From positions 356,058 to 420,057 of the forward strand of contig CAJNDS010002296.1 of NCBI GenBank assembly GCA_905221605.1: DNA of 64,000 bases, in the 5' to 3' direction. Shown in pieces: positions 33,201-53,338 of this stretch; position 1 is the stretch's first letter; each line of letters begins with the position of its first letter. The stretch comes from Symbiodinium natans. Lineage: Eukaryota; Sar; Dinophyceae; Suessiales; Symbiodiniaceae. A model generated the notes under the pieces. That model saw only the letters and a list, made by a program, of their open reading frames with translations. It had not been told where the DNA came from and made no database searches. The position numbers were made by a program, and so were the translations under genes.

Positions 33201-36200
33201 CCGTAAACCCTAAACCCTGAACCCTGAACCTTGAACCCTGAACCCTGAACCCTAAACCCTAACCCTAAACCCTAACCCTACGAGCTCGAGCTTTCAGGGG
33301 GCTTCGCCGTTGTGCGGCATCGCAGGTTTGTGGTGACTTGCCGACGGGCAACGTTTAAGCAAGTTGTTTGGGGTTCAGGGTTTAGGGTTTTTTTGGGTTT
33401 AGGGCAGCTGGTCGGTCAGTTGGGCTGCAGCCAGCGGCGCAGCCGGAAATCCCCAAACCCTAGATTGTAGTCCCCGAACCCCGACTACAGGAGCCTTAAT
33501 AACTAGAACAGGGTTTTGGGGGTTAGCAGAGTATGTATATATATATATATATCAAGGGACCATAAGGGAATATTATTAGTAATCATTCCGACCTTTCTAT
33601 ATATTCGGCCCTAAATAAATCATCGCCTTTTCTGGGTAGGGCTACGTCAAAATCGTCTACGACCAGCCGGGGCCTTGGAACAGAGGCGGATCAGCGGACC
33701 CGTCGGAAATCGCCCAAAATCCCATGGAAAAACCCGAAAAAGAGGGTTTAGGGTTTAGGGTTTAGGGTGCAGGAACACGGCAGGAATGAAGAACAAAGGA
33801 GTGTAGGAGGCATTTAGTGGGTATGCAGGAACTAGATTGGTGCAAGTACGGTGCTAGGGCCTTCCTTGGGTTCTCGTGGGATTCCCTTTTCAAGTGGTGT
33901 CGCCCCCCACTTGGTCTTCAAGTTTGAGGGTCTCTAAACCCCTAATTTGCTTCTGCGCCGTCTGTTGGGCATTTGCGCCCAGTCTCCCTGCACATACTAC
34001 TTAGAAGATTTAGGGTTTAGGGTTTGGAGCGGCGGGGGGAGGGGGGGGGGGCGAGATTCCAAGCATCAAGAATAATATTACAGCTTATTCGTCCGGCTGA
34101 TGCTTCCATGCACGAAGTTGATATTCCCCGTGCGAAATTACAACAATTTAACGTGCCAACCTGGTAACCCTAAGCCCAAAACGCTCAAAAAAGCCCTAAG
34201 CTCCAAACAATAGGGCCAGGGCTTATAGGGTTTAGGGTTGTTTAGGCTTACTGGTATGACGGCCAGTTGAATTCGGGGAGGGTTTAGGCTTGTTTAGGCT
34301 TTAACAACCCTAAACCCTCAACCCTCAACCCTAAACCCTAAATCCTAAACCCTAAACCCTAGGGCTGGGGGGGATGTGTGAGGTTCCTCGAGCTCACCAA
34401 GAAGCAGAACTCTTGAGCTTGTGCAGTCTGTGGCGGGCCTCAGCTACGTGCACTTTGCAGGGCTTTAGGGGTTTAGGGTTTAGGGTTGAGGGTTTTGGGG
34501 TTCAGGGTTTAGGGTTTAGGGTTTAGGGTTTCGGGACGGAGAAGTCGAAATCCGTGAGGTGCGTCAGACGGTGCAGCAGAGTGAGTCAATGCTGGAGCCC
34601 CAGCTGCTCCTACGACACCATGGGCACATGTGAGCAGCCTAACCCTTTCGCCGTAACCCTAAACACCGTAAACCCTAAACCCTAAACCCTAAACCCTAAA
34701 CCCTAAACCCTAAACCCTAAACCCTAAACCCTAAACCCTAAACCCTAAACCCTGAACCCTAACTTTGGCTTGCTTCCAGCTCCATGCTTCTCAACTGGAG
34801 AGTTCAACACGAGGCCTGGCGTGCCTCGGAATTCAGGTGATGAGGTGCGGGACAGGCCAGGCACATAGAAGGCATCAAGTCCTTCGAAGCAGCCAGAACA
34901 GAGGCGTCCCACCATTTCTGTAGCACCTCCTCAGGCCTTCTTCTGAGGGATTCTTGGGAATAATTTTCATTTTCTGGGTACAGTACTGTAATTCCTAAGA
35001 AACAGCGAAAATGCTAGGGTTCCAGGTTCAGTATAGTTATAGTCTTGATCTTTCGAGGTTTGCATTAGGGGGGAGGGGACGCACTTCTGATGCCAGCTGT
35101 GTAGTTTCACGCGTTATGGAACAGCGGCTTCCGCAAAGTACAGTGGCAAGGTGCGGGGACAGAGGCTCCGCCGAAGTCGACACGGAAAACGATCCGAGCC
35201 TGCTGCGTCTTGAGGGTTTAGGGTTGTAGGGGTTTAGGTTTCTCGCCCTGCGCCCTCCCTAGTAGTGGCAACAGCAATAACAGTACCAATACCTTTAGCA
35301 ATAGCAGTAGCAGTGGCAGTGGCAATGGCAAAGGCAACGGCAATGGCAAGAAAGGAAGCTGTTTCCTCATGATGATAGCTTGTTTTCAAAGGTCCCGCAC
35401 TGGGTCTATTGCAAGAGTTTCTTGATACATTACTCGAAATTAGTCAGGGAAGTGCAAGGGAGAAGGGTGTAGGGGGCCCCATATTCCCTCGAGGCTCATA
35501 AAGGGCTTCCTGGGGCGTAGCAAGGCCTTCTTTGGGCAATAGCGGCCCTTACACTGCCTCGGTTCCTCATCATATACCTGTCGCAATATGCAGCTGGAAG
35601 ATGTTCAGTAAGAGACAGGTCCTATCAGAAACCTTGGGGGCTGCATTGCAGTGAACCACCGAAGTCACAACGATTTCTTGTGGATCGCTGCCCACATTAG
35701 GGAGGAGCATCAAGAGTAGTCCAAACATTGAGCGGTCACAATGGGGAAATTGCTGTTGTTGCTAACCCCCTCTAGTGGCTCGAGGCCAATATATAGGCAA
35801 GAGCTTTACCTCACCTCGCGCGGACCTCACGCGGCCTCGCGCAGGCCCCAAAGGACATACCTTATCACAATGATCTCTCACAAACACAGGTTTCCCTTCA
35901 CCGCGCATGTGCTTGGAGCAGCGGTTCCAAGGGTAGTGAGGCGTTTGTTGGGTAGTGCGGTGTTTGTTATGCGGGCGGTTCAATGGGGTTTGCCCTGCCA
36001 AGCCGTTTTTGTTATGACTTCGGTGTTTGCCTGGGGCGGCATTGTCTCTGGGCGGATTTTGCTTGGTCTGCCGACTGGGTACTGGTGCAGGTTTTGGTGG
36101 GTGTGTTTTAGGGCTCCTTACGAAGTTGGTGGGCGTGGGCGTATGTATACTTATAAAAAATATGCATATATGTATATGAATATATATAATATACATACAT

Positions 36201-37260
36201 AAATACATATTTTTATAAACCCTAAACTTTCGGCCCTAAACCCTGATGTATGTGGGCTGTCCTTCTGGGAATGCTGGTATATGATCCCGATTTTCTAGGG
36301 CTCACTGAGTAGCCTAGCAGAATCCTGACACCACCGCGCCGCCAGAAGAGGCATTGTGCACAAAACATGGGCTACGCAATGGGGTTTAGGGTTTACGGTG
36401 TACGGTTTACGGTTTACGGTTTAGGGTTTAGGTATCTGCTTTCGCGGGCTACCTACCAGAGCTTCGGCATTTCGGCCCCATTGCCAAGGTTTGACAAAAG
36501 AGCTGAAGTTAACGGTCCCCTTGTCTGGGCTGCTCAGGCAGACCCGAAACCCTGAACCCCAAACCCTAAACCCCAAACTTTTAACACCCTAAAGCCCCTA
36601 AACCCCTCAAACCCCCAAAACCCCTAAACCCTAAACACAAAAACCCCTGGGATGCTTGGCGTGGCCATGTCACCCCTTGAGCGCCGACTGTCACGTAGCA
36701 CGCAAGGGACCAGCAGCAGTGTTGCCTTAAGGCCAGGCTTGTGAGGCTTAGGGTTTAGGGTTTAGGGGTTGAGGGTTTTTGGGGTTTGGGGTTGTTGGGT
36801 TTAGGGTTTTAGGGTTTTAGGGTTTTAGGGTTTTAGGGTTTTAGGTTTTAGGGTTTTAGGGATTTAGGGTTTTAGGGCTTTTGGGCTTTTGGGCTTTTGG
36901 GTTTTGGGGCTTCAGGGTTTTGGGGCTTTAGGGGTTTAGGGTTTACGGCTTGGGATTTGAGGCCTTTTCGGGCTTCGAAAAGCCTAACAGGCCTAACAGA
37001 CCTTAGTTGAGGAATAAACCCTAAACCCTAAACCCTAAACCCTAAACCCTAAACCCTAAACCCTAAACCCTAAACCCTGAACCCTGAACCCTGAACCCTG
37101 AACCCTAAACCCTAAACCCTAACCCTGACAGATGGAGCGGCGGCGACAGCATGAGCAGCACGCCGCCTTCCTGGCCACCCTCGTTGCCGCCCTCGCTGCC
37201 TCAAAGCACACAGCAGACGTGGCGAGCGCCTGCACCAGGACTGACATGGGCATTTCCCAA
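27278..37260 (+). CDS. Unassigned plus-strand exon cluster
   Basis: Candidate exons with splice motifs and codon bias: 27278-27371 (ESLAKVGGARFPTDAVPRLT), 27591-27632, 27665-27860, 28129-28194 (LQVQTLHSLQEESPERKVW), about 29106-29240, 32455-32568 (RVHLKELRPKASGLFRL), 32871-33028, 33109-33190 (SVAQMVENGAELAKAW), 33276-33326 (YELELSGGFAVVRH), 33640-33745 (GYVKIVYDQPGPWN), 34414-34467 (TLELVQSVAGLSYVHFAG), 34536-34630, 34790-34848, 35101-35214, 36430-36550 and 37132-37255 (MERRRQHEQHAAFLATLVAA). No domain was recognised. The cluster is interrupted by the AT-rich, hairpin-rich island at 29.4-31.7 kb and may be two or more genes. Confidence 0.35.
28321..28480 (-). repeat. Long CCCTAAA array
   Basis: About 20 C-strand heptamers with CCCGAAA and CCCTATA variants at the left edge. 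Confidence 0.95.
29017..29103. mobile_element. MITE-like hairpin family 1, copy 4
   Basis: Arms GGGATGTTCCCCCTTAAACT and the complement ...TATAAGGGGGAACATCCC. A coding-looking stretch begins almost immediately after it. Confidence 0.85.
29245..29339. mobile_element. Hairpin element family 3
   Basis: Arms GGTTCTTAGTAGGGAATGAG and CGTCATTCCCTGCTAAGAAC, about 40 bases each with few mismatches (internal GGTACCCTGTATA / TACACAGGGTGCC). A single clear copy in this window. Confidence 0.8.
29731..30226 (+). repeat. Tandem duplication, 248-bp period
   Basis: The segment starting GTGTTTTTGCTTCTGTGCTA at 29731 is repeated from 29979 with only a handful of substitutions. It is AT-rich, lacks heptamers, and carries no open frame of interest. 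It lies in an AT-rich island (about 29,640-30,830) rich in TTAATTAAA-like words. Confidence 0.9.
30845..31690. repeat. Hairpin array, exact 162-bp period
   Basis: Units start GATTGGTTTTTTAGGGACAG at 30845, 31007, 31169, 31331 and 31493, each 162 bases apart. Within a unit, that arm pairs with the sequence ending CTGTCCCTAAAAAACCAATC about 75 bases later, around a loop with TTTCAGCACCTCAGGCC. A second inverted arm (ACTGTCCCTAAAAAACCTAA) follows. After unit 5 the array turns round: 31603-31690 is the reverse complement of a unit end, so the whole block folds back on itself. Confidence 0.9.
31811..31907. mobile_element. MITE-like hairpin family 1, copy 5
   Basis: Arms GGGATGTTGCCCTTGTAGTA and ACTGTTAGTATAAGGGGGAA (then CATCCC). 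It stands directly after a TA microsatellite (31787-31810). Confidence 0.85.
32762..32859 (-). mobile_element. Dispersed element family 5, copy 2
   Basis: Reverse-complement orientation relative to copy 1: CCTTAATAATTAGAACATGG ... TTTGGGGGTTACTATAG ... AAGGGACCATAAGGGAAT. Confidence 0.75.
33490..33600 (-). mobile_element. Dispersed element family 5, copy 3
   Basis: CCTTAATAACTAGAACAGGG ... TTTTGGGGGTTAG ... AAGGGACCATAAGGGAAT, with a TA microsatellite in its centre. It lies upstream of the 33.64-kb exon. Confidence 0.75.
34663..34760 (-). repeat. CCCTAAA array
   Basis: About 13 nearly perfect C-strand heptamers directly upstream of a candidate exon at 34790. Comparable arrays are at 7128-7200, 21369-21436, 25528-25609, 33033-33103, 37016-37115, 46150-46250 and 47577-47665. 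Confidence 0.95.
35230..36420. other. Gene-poor stretch
   Basis: Contains an AGTGGCAATGGCA-type trinucleotide-like repeat (35262-35350) and a TA/CATA-rich stretch (36150-36215). The 153-codon open frame at 35741-36202 lacks coding bias and ends in a microsatellite. Confidence 0.55.
36795..36890 (+). repeat. TTTTAGGG octamer block 1
   Basis: The heptamer gains a T and becomes (TTTTAGGG)n for about ten units, drifting into TTTTGGGC. A larger octamer block is at 41748-42022. Confidence 0.9.
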
Positions 37261-37911
37261 AGTAGGGGTACCCTTGAATCCCGAAAAAGGGACCCCCAAA
37301 AAGGGTACCCCCTTATCTTCGCAAACCCCACATGATGCACTTACACACGTGCAGGCCCCGCAAGCCCACGCCCCGGAAGCCCTTTACCCTAAAACCTGAG
37401 TCCCTCTAAACCCTACAACCCCCGCATACCGCCCCGCCGCACCCCTAAGCCCTACACCCTAAACCCCCAGGTTTAGACCCCTAAACCCCCTGAGTCCGAA
37501 GCCCTAAACCGCGTAGTTGCCCCCCACGCTTCGCCCTGTCGCATGAGGAGGTTCGGCCATGCCAAGGCGGGTACCGCAGGAGACAAGTCACTTCGGGTTT
37601 AGGATTCAGGGTTTAGGGTTTCGGGCCACAGGGAGAAGGGTGTAGGGTTTAGGGATAAACTCTAGGACGTATGGACCCAGAAGCCCCACACCACTAGATG
37701 AGGTTTGCTTCGAGACACCTGTAGATTGAGCTGGGATAGCAAGCTTGAAAACTAGCTGCCTCCTTGTTAGCAAGCGATTCCCGGTACGAGAAACGACACC
37801 TCCGACATGGACTCGAGACGTTGAGGCCATCCCCCCCCCAGAATTTTCGACCACTTGCACTGGGCTCGATGGCAGGCAGGTCTTAGATCGGAGACGCGTA
37901 AAGCCACGCGT

Positions 37912-45915
<8,004 letters not shown>

Positions 45916-46254
45916 AGCCCTAAGAGTTTAGGGTTTAAGGTTTAGGGTTTAGGGTTTAGAGCTACTGTACACTTCGGCCCTCAAGTCGCCAAATAGCAAG
46001 TACTGCAAGGCGTTGGTTGAGAGGTTTATAGGGTTTGTAGGACTTATCGTCCCCCATTGGTTTCTAGGGGGTTTATATAGGTTTTTATACTACGTCAGCC
46101 ATCCATAGGGAACCGTCAAACCCTAAACCCAAAACCCAAAACCCAAAACCCTAAACCCTAAACCCTAAACCCTAAACCCTAAACCCTAAACCCTAAACCC
46201 TAAACCCTAAACCCTAAACCCTAAACCCTAAACCCTAAACCCTAAACCCCATAC

Positions 46255-49200
46255 CAAGTCGAAGTCCTCGGCCCCGTCGAGCAACCGAGGCTTCGCTGTA
46301 CCCCTGCAGCGACGGAGCTGGGGTGTAGGCGGCCCGATCTCCTCAAGGAAAAGGAAAGGAAGCTTGGTAGCCCAGTGGTACCCTTTACTCTGTTTTTGGA
46401 TTTAGGGTTTAGGGTTTAGGGTTTAGGGTTTAGGGTTTAGGTTGAGGTGCCCTTGTTATAATACGGTTACTGTGCTACCAAGGAAGCCGCTCCTGAACCT
46501 GGGTTCCTTGGTCGCCTAGGCTTTGGGACATTTTCTATTTTCCATCATTGTGTTTTAAGAGGATCATATTCAGGAACATTCTTCAGAGGAGGCTATCCTT
46601 TACACTTTTTGGGATTTGCTTTAATCCCCTACAGACCTGAAAGCGTACACTTTTTTGGGGCTCAGCAACTAAGGTCAGAACTTGGGTCATGGTAAGGATG
46701 TGGCAGCGCCACCCGAAGGGTGGGTTCTGCGGCTGAACCCGTTTTGAGAAGGGTTTAGGGTTTAGGGTTTAGGGTTTAGGGTTTAGGGTTTAGGGTTTAG
46801 GGTTGAGGGAGGCTGCAAAAGCAGCACCTCTCTGGTGGAGCTCCTCATGTTTCACCTCTGCGCAGGCATTCGTGTCACCCAGATATGCCAAAAACGTCCA
46901 CTTGAGCACCTGACTTCACAAAACCCTACACCCTAAACCCTAAACCCTACACCCTAAACCCCAAACCCCAAACCCCAAACCCCAAACCCCAAACCCTACA
47001 TAGTTCTTCCTGCCAACCCTCCACCCCGAGCGCGTTGCGGCTGAACATCGCTTCGGTGGTTGAACCAGCGAAGCGTTCGGCAGTTTCAACCTATCCGAAA
47101 CGCAACCCACACTATGGAATCATGAGCTGGTCGCCCGCTGTACCATACCCAGGGTTTAGGTTTTAGGGTTAGGGCAAAGGCTCACCCCAAACCCCAAACC
47201 CTAAACCCGAAACCCTAAACCCTAAACCCTAAATTTAAGAGCCTCCGGCTCAAGTCGCCGAGCCCGCTGGAGCATAGTTGAAAGGTTTAAACGCGCTCGT
47301 CAGCTCAAAGGATGCCAAAATTGATTTGGGTCTCTGTGAGACGTTGGGGGGGAGGGGGGGCAGGGGGGGCAGGGGGGAGGGGGTGTGGGGGGGGGGGTGG
47401 GGGGGGGCGGGCTGGGTGGGTATTTTCCCAAAGGACGCGTATGGTCTGTGAGTTTGTGCGGCGTGGGTGGCCTGGCCCTCCATGGAAAAGCTGCCCGGGT
47501 ACCCCCCCCTACCCCCTTCCCCCCGGGTCAGGAGGGAAAGAGGTTTCCCATCCAACACGCCGCCAGGGTCGGCGGACCCTAAACCCTAAACCCTAAACCC
47601 CAAACCCTAAACCCTAAACCCTAAACCCTAAACCCTAAACCCTAAACCCTAAACCCTAAACCTAAACATCCTGAACCCTAAGCCCCAAAGCAAGCGCGGC
47701 CTTGAGGCAGCTGGAGGCAGCATGCGAGCGACTGGCATCGAAGCGGACCAACCGGCCACAGCCTCATTTGCTCCTCCTTACTTTTCTACAGACCCGTTAG
47801 GCCCTGAGGTGCCCTGAGGTGCCCTGAGGGGTTTAGGGTTTAGGGTTTAGGGTTTAGGGTTTAGGGTTTAGGGTTTAGGGTTTAGGGTGTTTGCAAGAAA
47901 AACAGAGAGCTCAATACTCTGAAACAAGGAGTAGACCAGCAACCACGAAAGGGCTCCCTATCCAGTTTTTCCTTAGTTAAGGAGGCTCTTTGGACTACCT
48001 GTTAGCTTAGCTTCCGGCACCCTAAGCATCCCCAAGCCCAAAATCCGAAACCACATTCCGTGACCTGTCACAGCATCACGTCATGGTGAGGTTGCACCCC
48101 TTGCCTTCACTCCCGGACGAGGCCTCAGGGTTTAGGGTTTAGGCTTCAGGCTCTAGGGTTTAGGGTTTCGGGATGCTTGTGACATGAACTGGACGCAGGC
48201 GATTGAAGCCAATGGCCTACCTGGGTGTCCTGCGTCGGAGCCTTGCAGTCTGGGATCCTATACTCGCCCCTTCGGGGCTTTGTAGGGTTTAGGGTTTCGG
48301 GTTAAGGGTTCAGGGTTCAGGGTTCAGGATTTAGGGTTTAGGGTTTAGGGTTTAGGGACCCTAGCTACCCCTACCGCCCTATCTTCGTACCCTAAGCCCT
48401 AAACCCCCTCAACCGCAACAAAAAAAGACCAAAAGAGCCCTTGCTTGGGGCCCTGATCTGGGTGCAGCGGGTAGTTCTCCGGTCTTTGTGCTCTTGTCAC
48501 TCTTGCAGTTGAAGTTGCTACAAGGCCAAACACCGCACGCGGAGGCCAAACTGGTCCATGCATCCTGTTGTTGTTGGGAACATTGTCATGTGAGGGTTTA
48601 CGAAAATACGGGACCCTAATATAAACCCCAACTACTCATAATAAGGATCAGAATAATGTATTTCGGATGTTAGCTCAGGGTTTAGGGGTTCAGGGCACCG
48701 CCGAGCATACCTTGATCTTTGAAGCGCCAGTAGCAGGGCAGCTTTGTCTGTTCGACCAGCACCCAGACCTTACTCATGGTTCCTTTGTTGGGGGGGTACC
48801 TTCTTTTGGTTATAATACAACCACATTACATGACAAATAGGTGGGGAACTAAAATGAAGGGTCCACTTATGGTTCAAACTCTCACCCCCCGTTCAGGTTC
48901 AGTGCACCCAATGATACCTCTAAGCCTAAAGCCTAAGCCCTAGCTAAACCGTTTTGGAAGGCTGTGGTCAAACCAGATCGTCTTCGCGGAAGGAGCGGCA
49001 AACAACATAAGCCGCACCCAAAGAGGTTTAGGGGTCATGTGGTTTAGGGTAGCCAAAGTACGCTGCAAGCAGAGCAGTCCCTAATTGTACATGGTTATGA
49101 CTGACAGGCATGCTCAAGGCTTCTGTCTCTTGGCAGAAAGCAAGGAAGGGAACACGCACACAGGCCCGCACGCATGCATGCACGCACAGACAGACAGACA

Positions 49201-50722
49201 GACAGACAGCCAGGCAGACGGGCAGACAGACAGACAGACAGACAGACAGACACACACACACACACACATACATACATAGAGACACACACACACATGCAAT
49301 GAAGCCTATTGTGGACACGTGCAGAAGCAGGCGCTTCCTCAAACCTAGTTTAGTGTGTGGGGGTCTTCAGACCCCGCTAGCTAAGAGACAGCTGACTGGG
49401 ACCATCCATCGTCAAGGCAGCTTTTTGATTCTAAAGGGAGTCTAAGTTAATAATAAAGCAAATCGCCCAGGGTTCCTGCCTAGGCTTAGGGTTTTTCAGT
49501 TCCTTTGGGTTTCGGCTACCCTAGGAAGGAGGGCCAAGCCTTTCTGGATCAATCCCCCCCCATATTTAATGCGGGCTGACAGTATATCCGGGTTGCCCTT
49601 AACTCTCAACCCTAAACCTGTTCAGGGATCATAAGTCGCGCTGAAGCAATGCGGATATAGACGTAAACATACTAGTGCTTCCAAGTTCCTTGACAGCAGC
49701 GCAGATTGTACAATGTAGGGGCGTGCACAAAAATGTCCCCAAAAAACTACCCAAATTAAGCATTCTGATTGCGTTCTTACGAGGCTGCTGATCACTTCGC
49801 GAACCCTTTTTTCCCAAGTAATTCGCGCCAAGCCCTAGACCCTAAGTCAGGATGCGGGCCTGCAAAGATCAGGCAGTGACATGCCGGCCTCCCAGCGAGA
49901 GGGCAACCCTGGGCAACCCCCACCCAACCCCCTCAACCTTTTGGGGCTTAAAGGGTAAACCCTAAGCCCTAAAACCCTAAGCCCTAACCCCTTTTCGGGC
50001 TTAGGGCCCGCAGCCGGTTCTGAGGCATCGGACACCGACATTGCGCCACAGCTTGCGAAACAGCCAAAAGGCCCTAGACGAGCAGGGCTGCTGCAATTGA
50101 GGGGTGCAGGGTGGCTGCTTGGATGCGTTTGAACGAGGAAAGCCAAAATGGCAAGCACCCGAAGCATCTGTATGGGGTTGGTCTAAATCAAAACCCTGGT
50201 TTAGTGTGCCTTATGGCACACAATGTCGACCCTCCACCGGCATTGTCATTGTGATCTTGTCGTTGGTCTACGGAAGGTTTCATGTTCCCTGAATACGTCC
50301 CTTACCGTTTTAAAGGGTATGGGCCTTGGGCGTTAAGGGTTTGTAGGGGGTATATAAGGGTTCCTATTTTAGGGTTCCTGAATGAAGGGCCCGGATGAAG
50401 AGACCACGTAGCTACCCTCAGAGCGCTGCATGAGGCCCGGGGGAACCTAAGGCAATGGGCTCCTGAAGAAATGATAGGGCCCTGTTCTTTTCCCAGGGTT
50501 GGTATGGGGGGAGTCGGGGAGGTGCCTAACCCAATGAACACCCTTAAACCCCGAAGATCAATGCGCCAGGCCCTCCAGCAGACTCTCCTGGAAATCCGGC
50601 AGCTGAATCAGCAGAAGCGCAGCTCGGTTAGCATGTTCAGAGTATTTGGGTATGATGAGATGGACGCTTTTGATGATACCCTGATCCCTTCGGTGGTCCC
50701 CAAGGGAAAGCGCGCCCTCTGA
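46255..50722 (+). CDS. Unassigned plus-strand exon cluster, ends at 50722
   Basis: Candidate exons: 46255-46322 (KSKSSAPSSNRGFAVPLQRR), 46824-46870 or longer (TSLVELLMFHLCAG), 47691-47765 (SAALRQLEAACERLASKRTN), 48170-48257 (DACDMNWTQAIEANGLPGCP), and a last exon 50557-50722 (MRQALQQTLLEIRQLNQQKR ... MFRVFGYDEMDAFDD ... PKGKRAL, TGA). The last one has a helix-forming Gln/Leu-rich start and an acidic patch. No family recognised. Heptamer tracts stand on both sides of most of these exons. Confidence 0.4.
46637..46673 (+). mobile_element. Introner-like element, short copy 4
   Basis: CTGAAAGCGTACACTTTTTT then CTCAGCAACTAAG: head and tail of the family with almost no centre. Confidence 0.5.
48592..48669. 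mobile_element. MITE-like hairpin family 2, copy c
   Basis: GAGGGTTTACGAAAATACGG at the left and AATGTATTTCGGATGTT at the right; the right end is diverged. Confidence 0.6.
48700..50550. other. Mostly non-coding, simple repeats
   Basis: Holds a CAGA/CA microsatellite (49183-49280), few heptamers, and a rearranged stretch around 50290-50400. Small open frames here lack domains and coding bias. Confidence 0.5.
49183..49282 (+). repeat. (CAGA)n and (CA)n microsatellite
   Basis: CAGA units from about 49187 to 49248, followed by CA and CATA runs. Confidence 0.95.
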
Positions 50723-51289
50723 TAAGGCCCCTGTTCCCAGAACAAAGGCTTTACTCGCGGGCCTTAGTGCTCTTAGCTCCCTTCGCAAGGAGACGTCATG
50801 CAGATCGTGGAATCTGAATATGTCACTTTAAGTGCGTGAGTGAAGCTTCAAGGTTCAGCTCAGGAGAAACCCCAAACCCTAAGCCCGAACCCGAAACCCT
50901 AAACCCCAAACCCTAAACCTGGATCTCCTGTCTTGACGGGTCTGAGTCCGCCAGTTTTCAACCGCCTTTGGTTGGGGAGGGCATATGGGTGGGTGAAATG
51001 ACACGGTCTAGGGTTTAGGGTTTCGGGTTTAGGGTCTAGGTCTAGGTAGGCCCTTGGGACATTTGATGTCTTCCCTTATTAGGTTTAGGAGGATCATAGG
51101 CAGGAATATTGATCATGTTCTACTTGTAGGGTTCTGACCCCATAAACTGCAAGCCTCCAAAATGGTTGCAGTTCCAGTTGGAGAAAATTTCTAAGCGTAA
51201 ACCGCAAGCTAAACCTCCAGACTCTTCAAGGGCCCCGAAACCCTAAACCCTAAACCCTCAACCCTACCATAACCCCCAAACCCCAAACC

Positions 51290-51405
51290 CCAAACCCTAA
51301 ACCCGAAACCCGAAACCCGAAACCCTAAACCCTAAACCCTAAACCCTAAACCCTAAACCCTGAACCCTAAACCCTAAACCCTAAACCCTAAACCCTAAAC
51401 CCTAG
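51290..51405 (-). repeat. CCCTAAA array with CCCGAAA block
   Basis: Three CCCGAAA units then about 13 CCCTAAA units, ending just before a candidate exon at 51419. Confidence 0.95.
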
Positions 51406-51418
51406 CACAAGCTTTGAG

Positions 51419-52900
51419 GCCATGTTCAGAAGGAGATTGCCCGGAGCTCAGCCTTCAATGACAGCATCTTGGTAGGCTCCTTACATTGGAGGTCCGTGTT
51501 GGGTTCCTTATGCAGGGTTTAGGGTTTAGGGTTTAGGGTTTAGGGCCTTAGGGTTTGGGGTTTAGGGTTTCGGGGGTGTCAAAAGGGACCCTAATCGAGG
51601 GTACCGACTGCACAGTGACCGCAGACTAACACATAAGTGTTCTTTACGATGCATGCCTCGAGACCCTAAACCCTAAACCCTAAACCCTAAACCCTAAACC
51701 CTAAACCCTAAACCCTGGATTCAGCTTACCTGGGGCCCGAGGAGCACCGCCAGCTTTCAAACAGCTCTCCGCTGAGACAGCAGGTGGGTTTATTAGAGGG
51801 TTTAGAGTTCAGGGTTTACGGAGTTTGGGGATGTTTAGGGGTTAATGGGGTTTAGGGAGTTTAGGGTTTAGGGGGTTTAGGGTTTAGGGGGTTTAGGGTT
51901 TCGGGAAACAGGGCCTAGGGTAGGGTGATTGACAGCTTCGTGTTTAGGCTTTAGGGTTTGGGGTGATTGACAGCTTCGTGTTGGTAATGCAATGTAAGTT
52001 TGATGGTGCCACAACCTGCCTTCCGCAAAGATTCGTGGCAACCGAAACAGGGCTTGAGGCATAAGATACAGCAGAACCTTGTGGTAGCAGATAGAGTGCT
52101 CCTCTCACAGGACAACTGGGTCTTCACCCTGTCATTTCCGACATCAACATTTAGCAGCTCTGCGGGCGTTGGGCGCGTTGCCGTGTGTGCTCTGGTTCGG
52201 GTGCGCCGCTACAAGTGTGACCCGTCATGTCGGGTGCATTGGCTTGCTTCTCTTGCCCTCACCTCGCTTGGGGCGGAACTGGGGGTTTTCATCTTGGGCG
52301 GGTGCTGGGTTGATTAACAAAAATGCAATCAGGATCCCACGGACAGATCACCACCGCCACCCAACTTCCCTCACCCGAACCCTAAAGGTAGACGTTGAGG
52401 TTTAGGATTTAGGATTCAGGGCTTAGGGTGGAGAGTTGACTCTAAACCGGTTCATGCTTCACACACCTCACATACCTCTAAACCCTGAACCCTGAAGCCC
52501 GAACAGCCCTGGGAGCCCTCAACCCTACAAACCCTAAACCTGAACCCTCAGTGGCCAAACAGGCTCCGGGCCTTTGGGCCCCGTAACCTTCCCCTAAACC
52601 CTAAACCTTTTTCGAGGAGGTGCAGAAGCTTCTGGAGAAGAGGCGATCCCTCGAAGAGGTTCCTGTGCGGATGTTGCACTGGTTCTGTGGGGCCACTGAG
52701 GGTTTAGGGTTTAGGGGCTAGGGTTTAGGGTTTAGGGTTTAGGATCCCTAAACCCTAAACCTTAAACCCTAAAACATAAACCCTAAACCCTAACCCCTAA
52801 CCCTAAACCCCAAAACCTGACTTGCGATGGTGAGGCGCTGAACTTCAAGATTCACGAGGAAGTCTCTGCCAGGGGACGGGTGCGCTCCGCATTTTGGGGT
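51419..52900 (+). CDS. Unassigned plus-strand exon cluster
   Basis: Candidate exons: 51419-51471 (HVQKEIARSSAFNDSIL, donor GTAGGC), 51725-51783 (YLGPEEHRQLSNSSPLRQQ, donor GTGGGT), 52612-52701 (FEEVQKLLEKRRSLEEVPVR, MLHWFCGATE, donor GTTTAGGG) and 52817-52898 (LTCDGEALNFKIHEEVSARG). An open stretch at 52000-52317 may also contribute. No domain recognised. It precedes the methyltransferase start and could be its own small gene. Confidence 0.4.
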
Positions 52901-53338
52901 TAGGAGGGAAGCCCTGGGAGCCTGAGGGAGTATTGGGGAGTATTCGGAAACCTTGGGTTGCATACTACCCTTGAACCCCCCGTCCCTTCAGAACACCTAT
53001 ACAGGGTTTCAGGGAGTCGAGACAGCGAGCTTCCTTCCTTCACTGACCGATGATCCTGCGACAGTTTCCTGACTGTCAATATCCTCGGCTCAAGCGCCAA
53101 AGCCTGAAGCGCTTAAATCAAAAGCTCTACCCCGTAAGCCCTAAACCGCAGTGTTGTGACGCGAGGACAACTTTTTGAATTGTTAATATGGATATATCGA
53201 GTCATGCGGAGACGATCATGTAGGGCACTGGCCAGGTCGGTTCCTGAACCCTAAACCCTAAACCCTAAACCCTAAACCCTAAACCCTAAACCCTAGAGGG
53301 TTTGATGAGAGATGCTTGCGACATGAGAGACTCCCACC

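Noticed and set aside
35741-36202. 153-codon plus-strand open frame as a gene
   Set aside because: It ends in a TA/CATA microsatellite, has weak codon bias and an equally long open frame on the minus strand.
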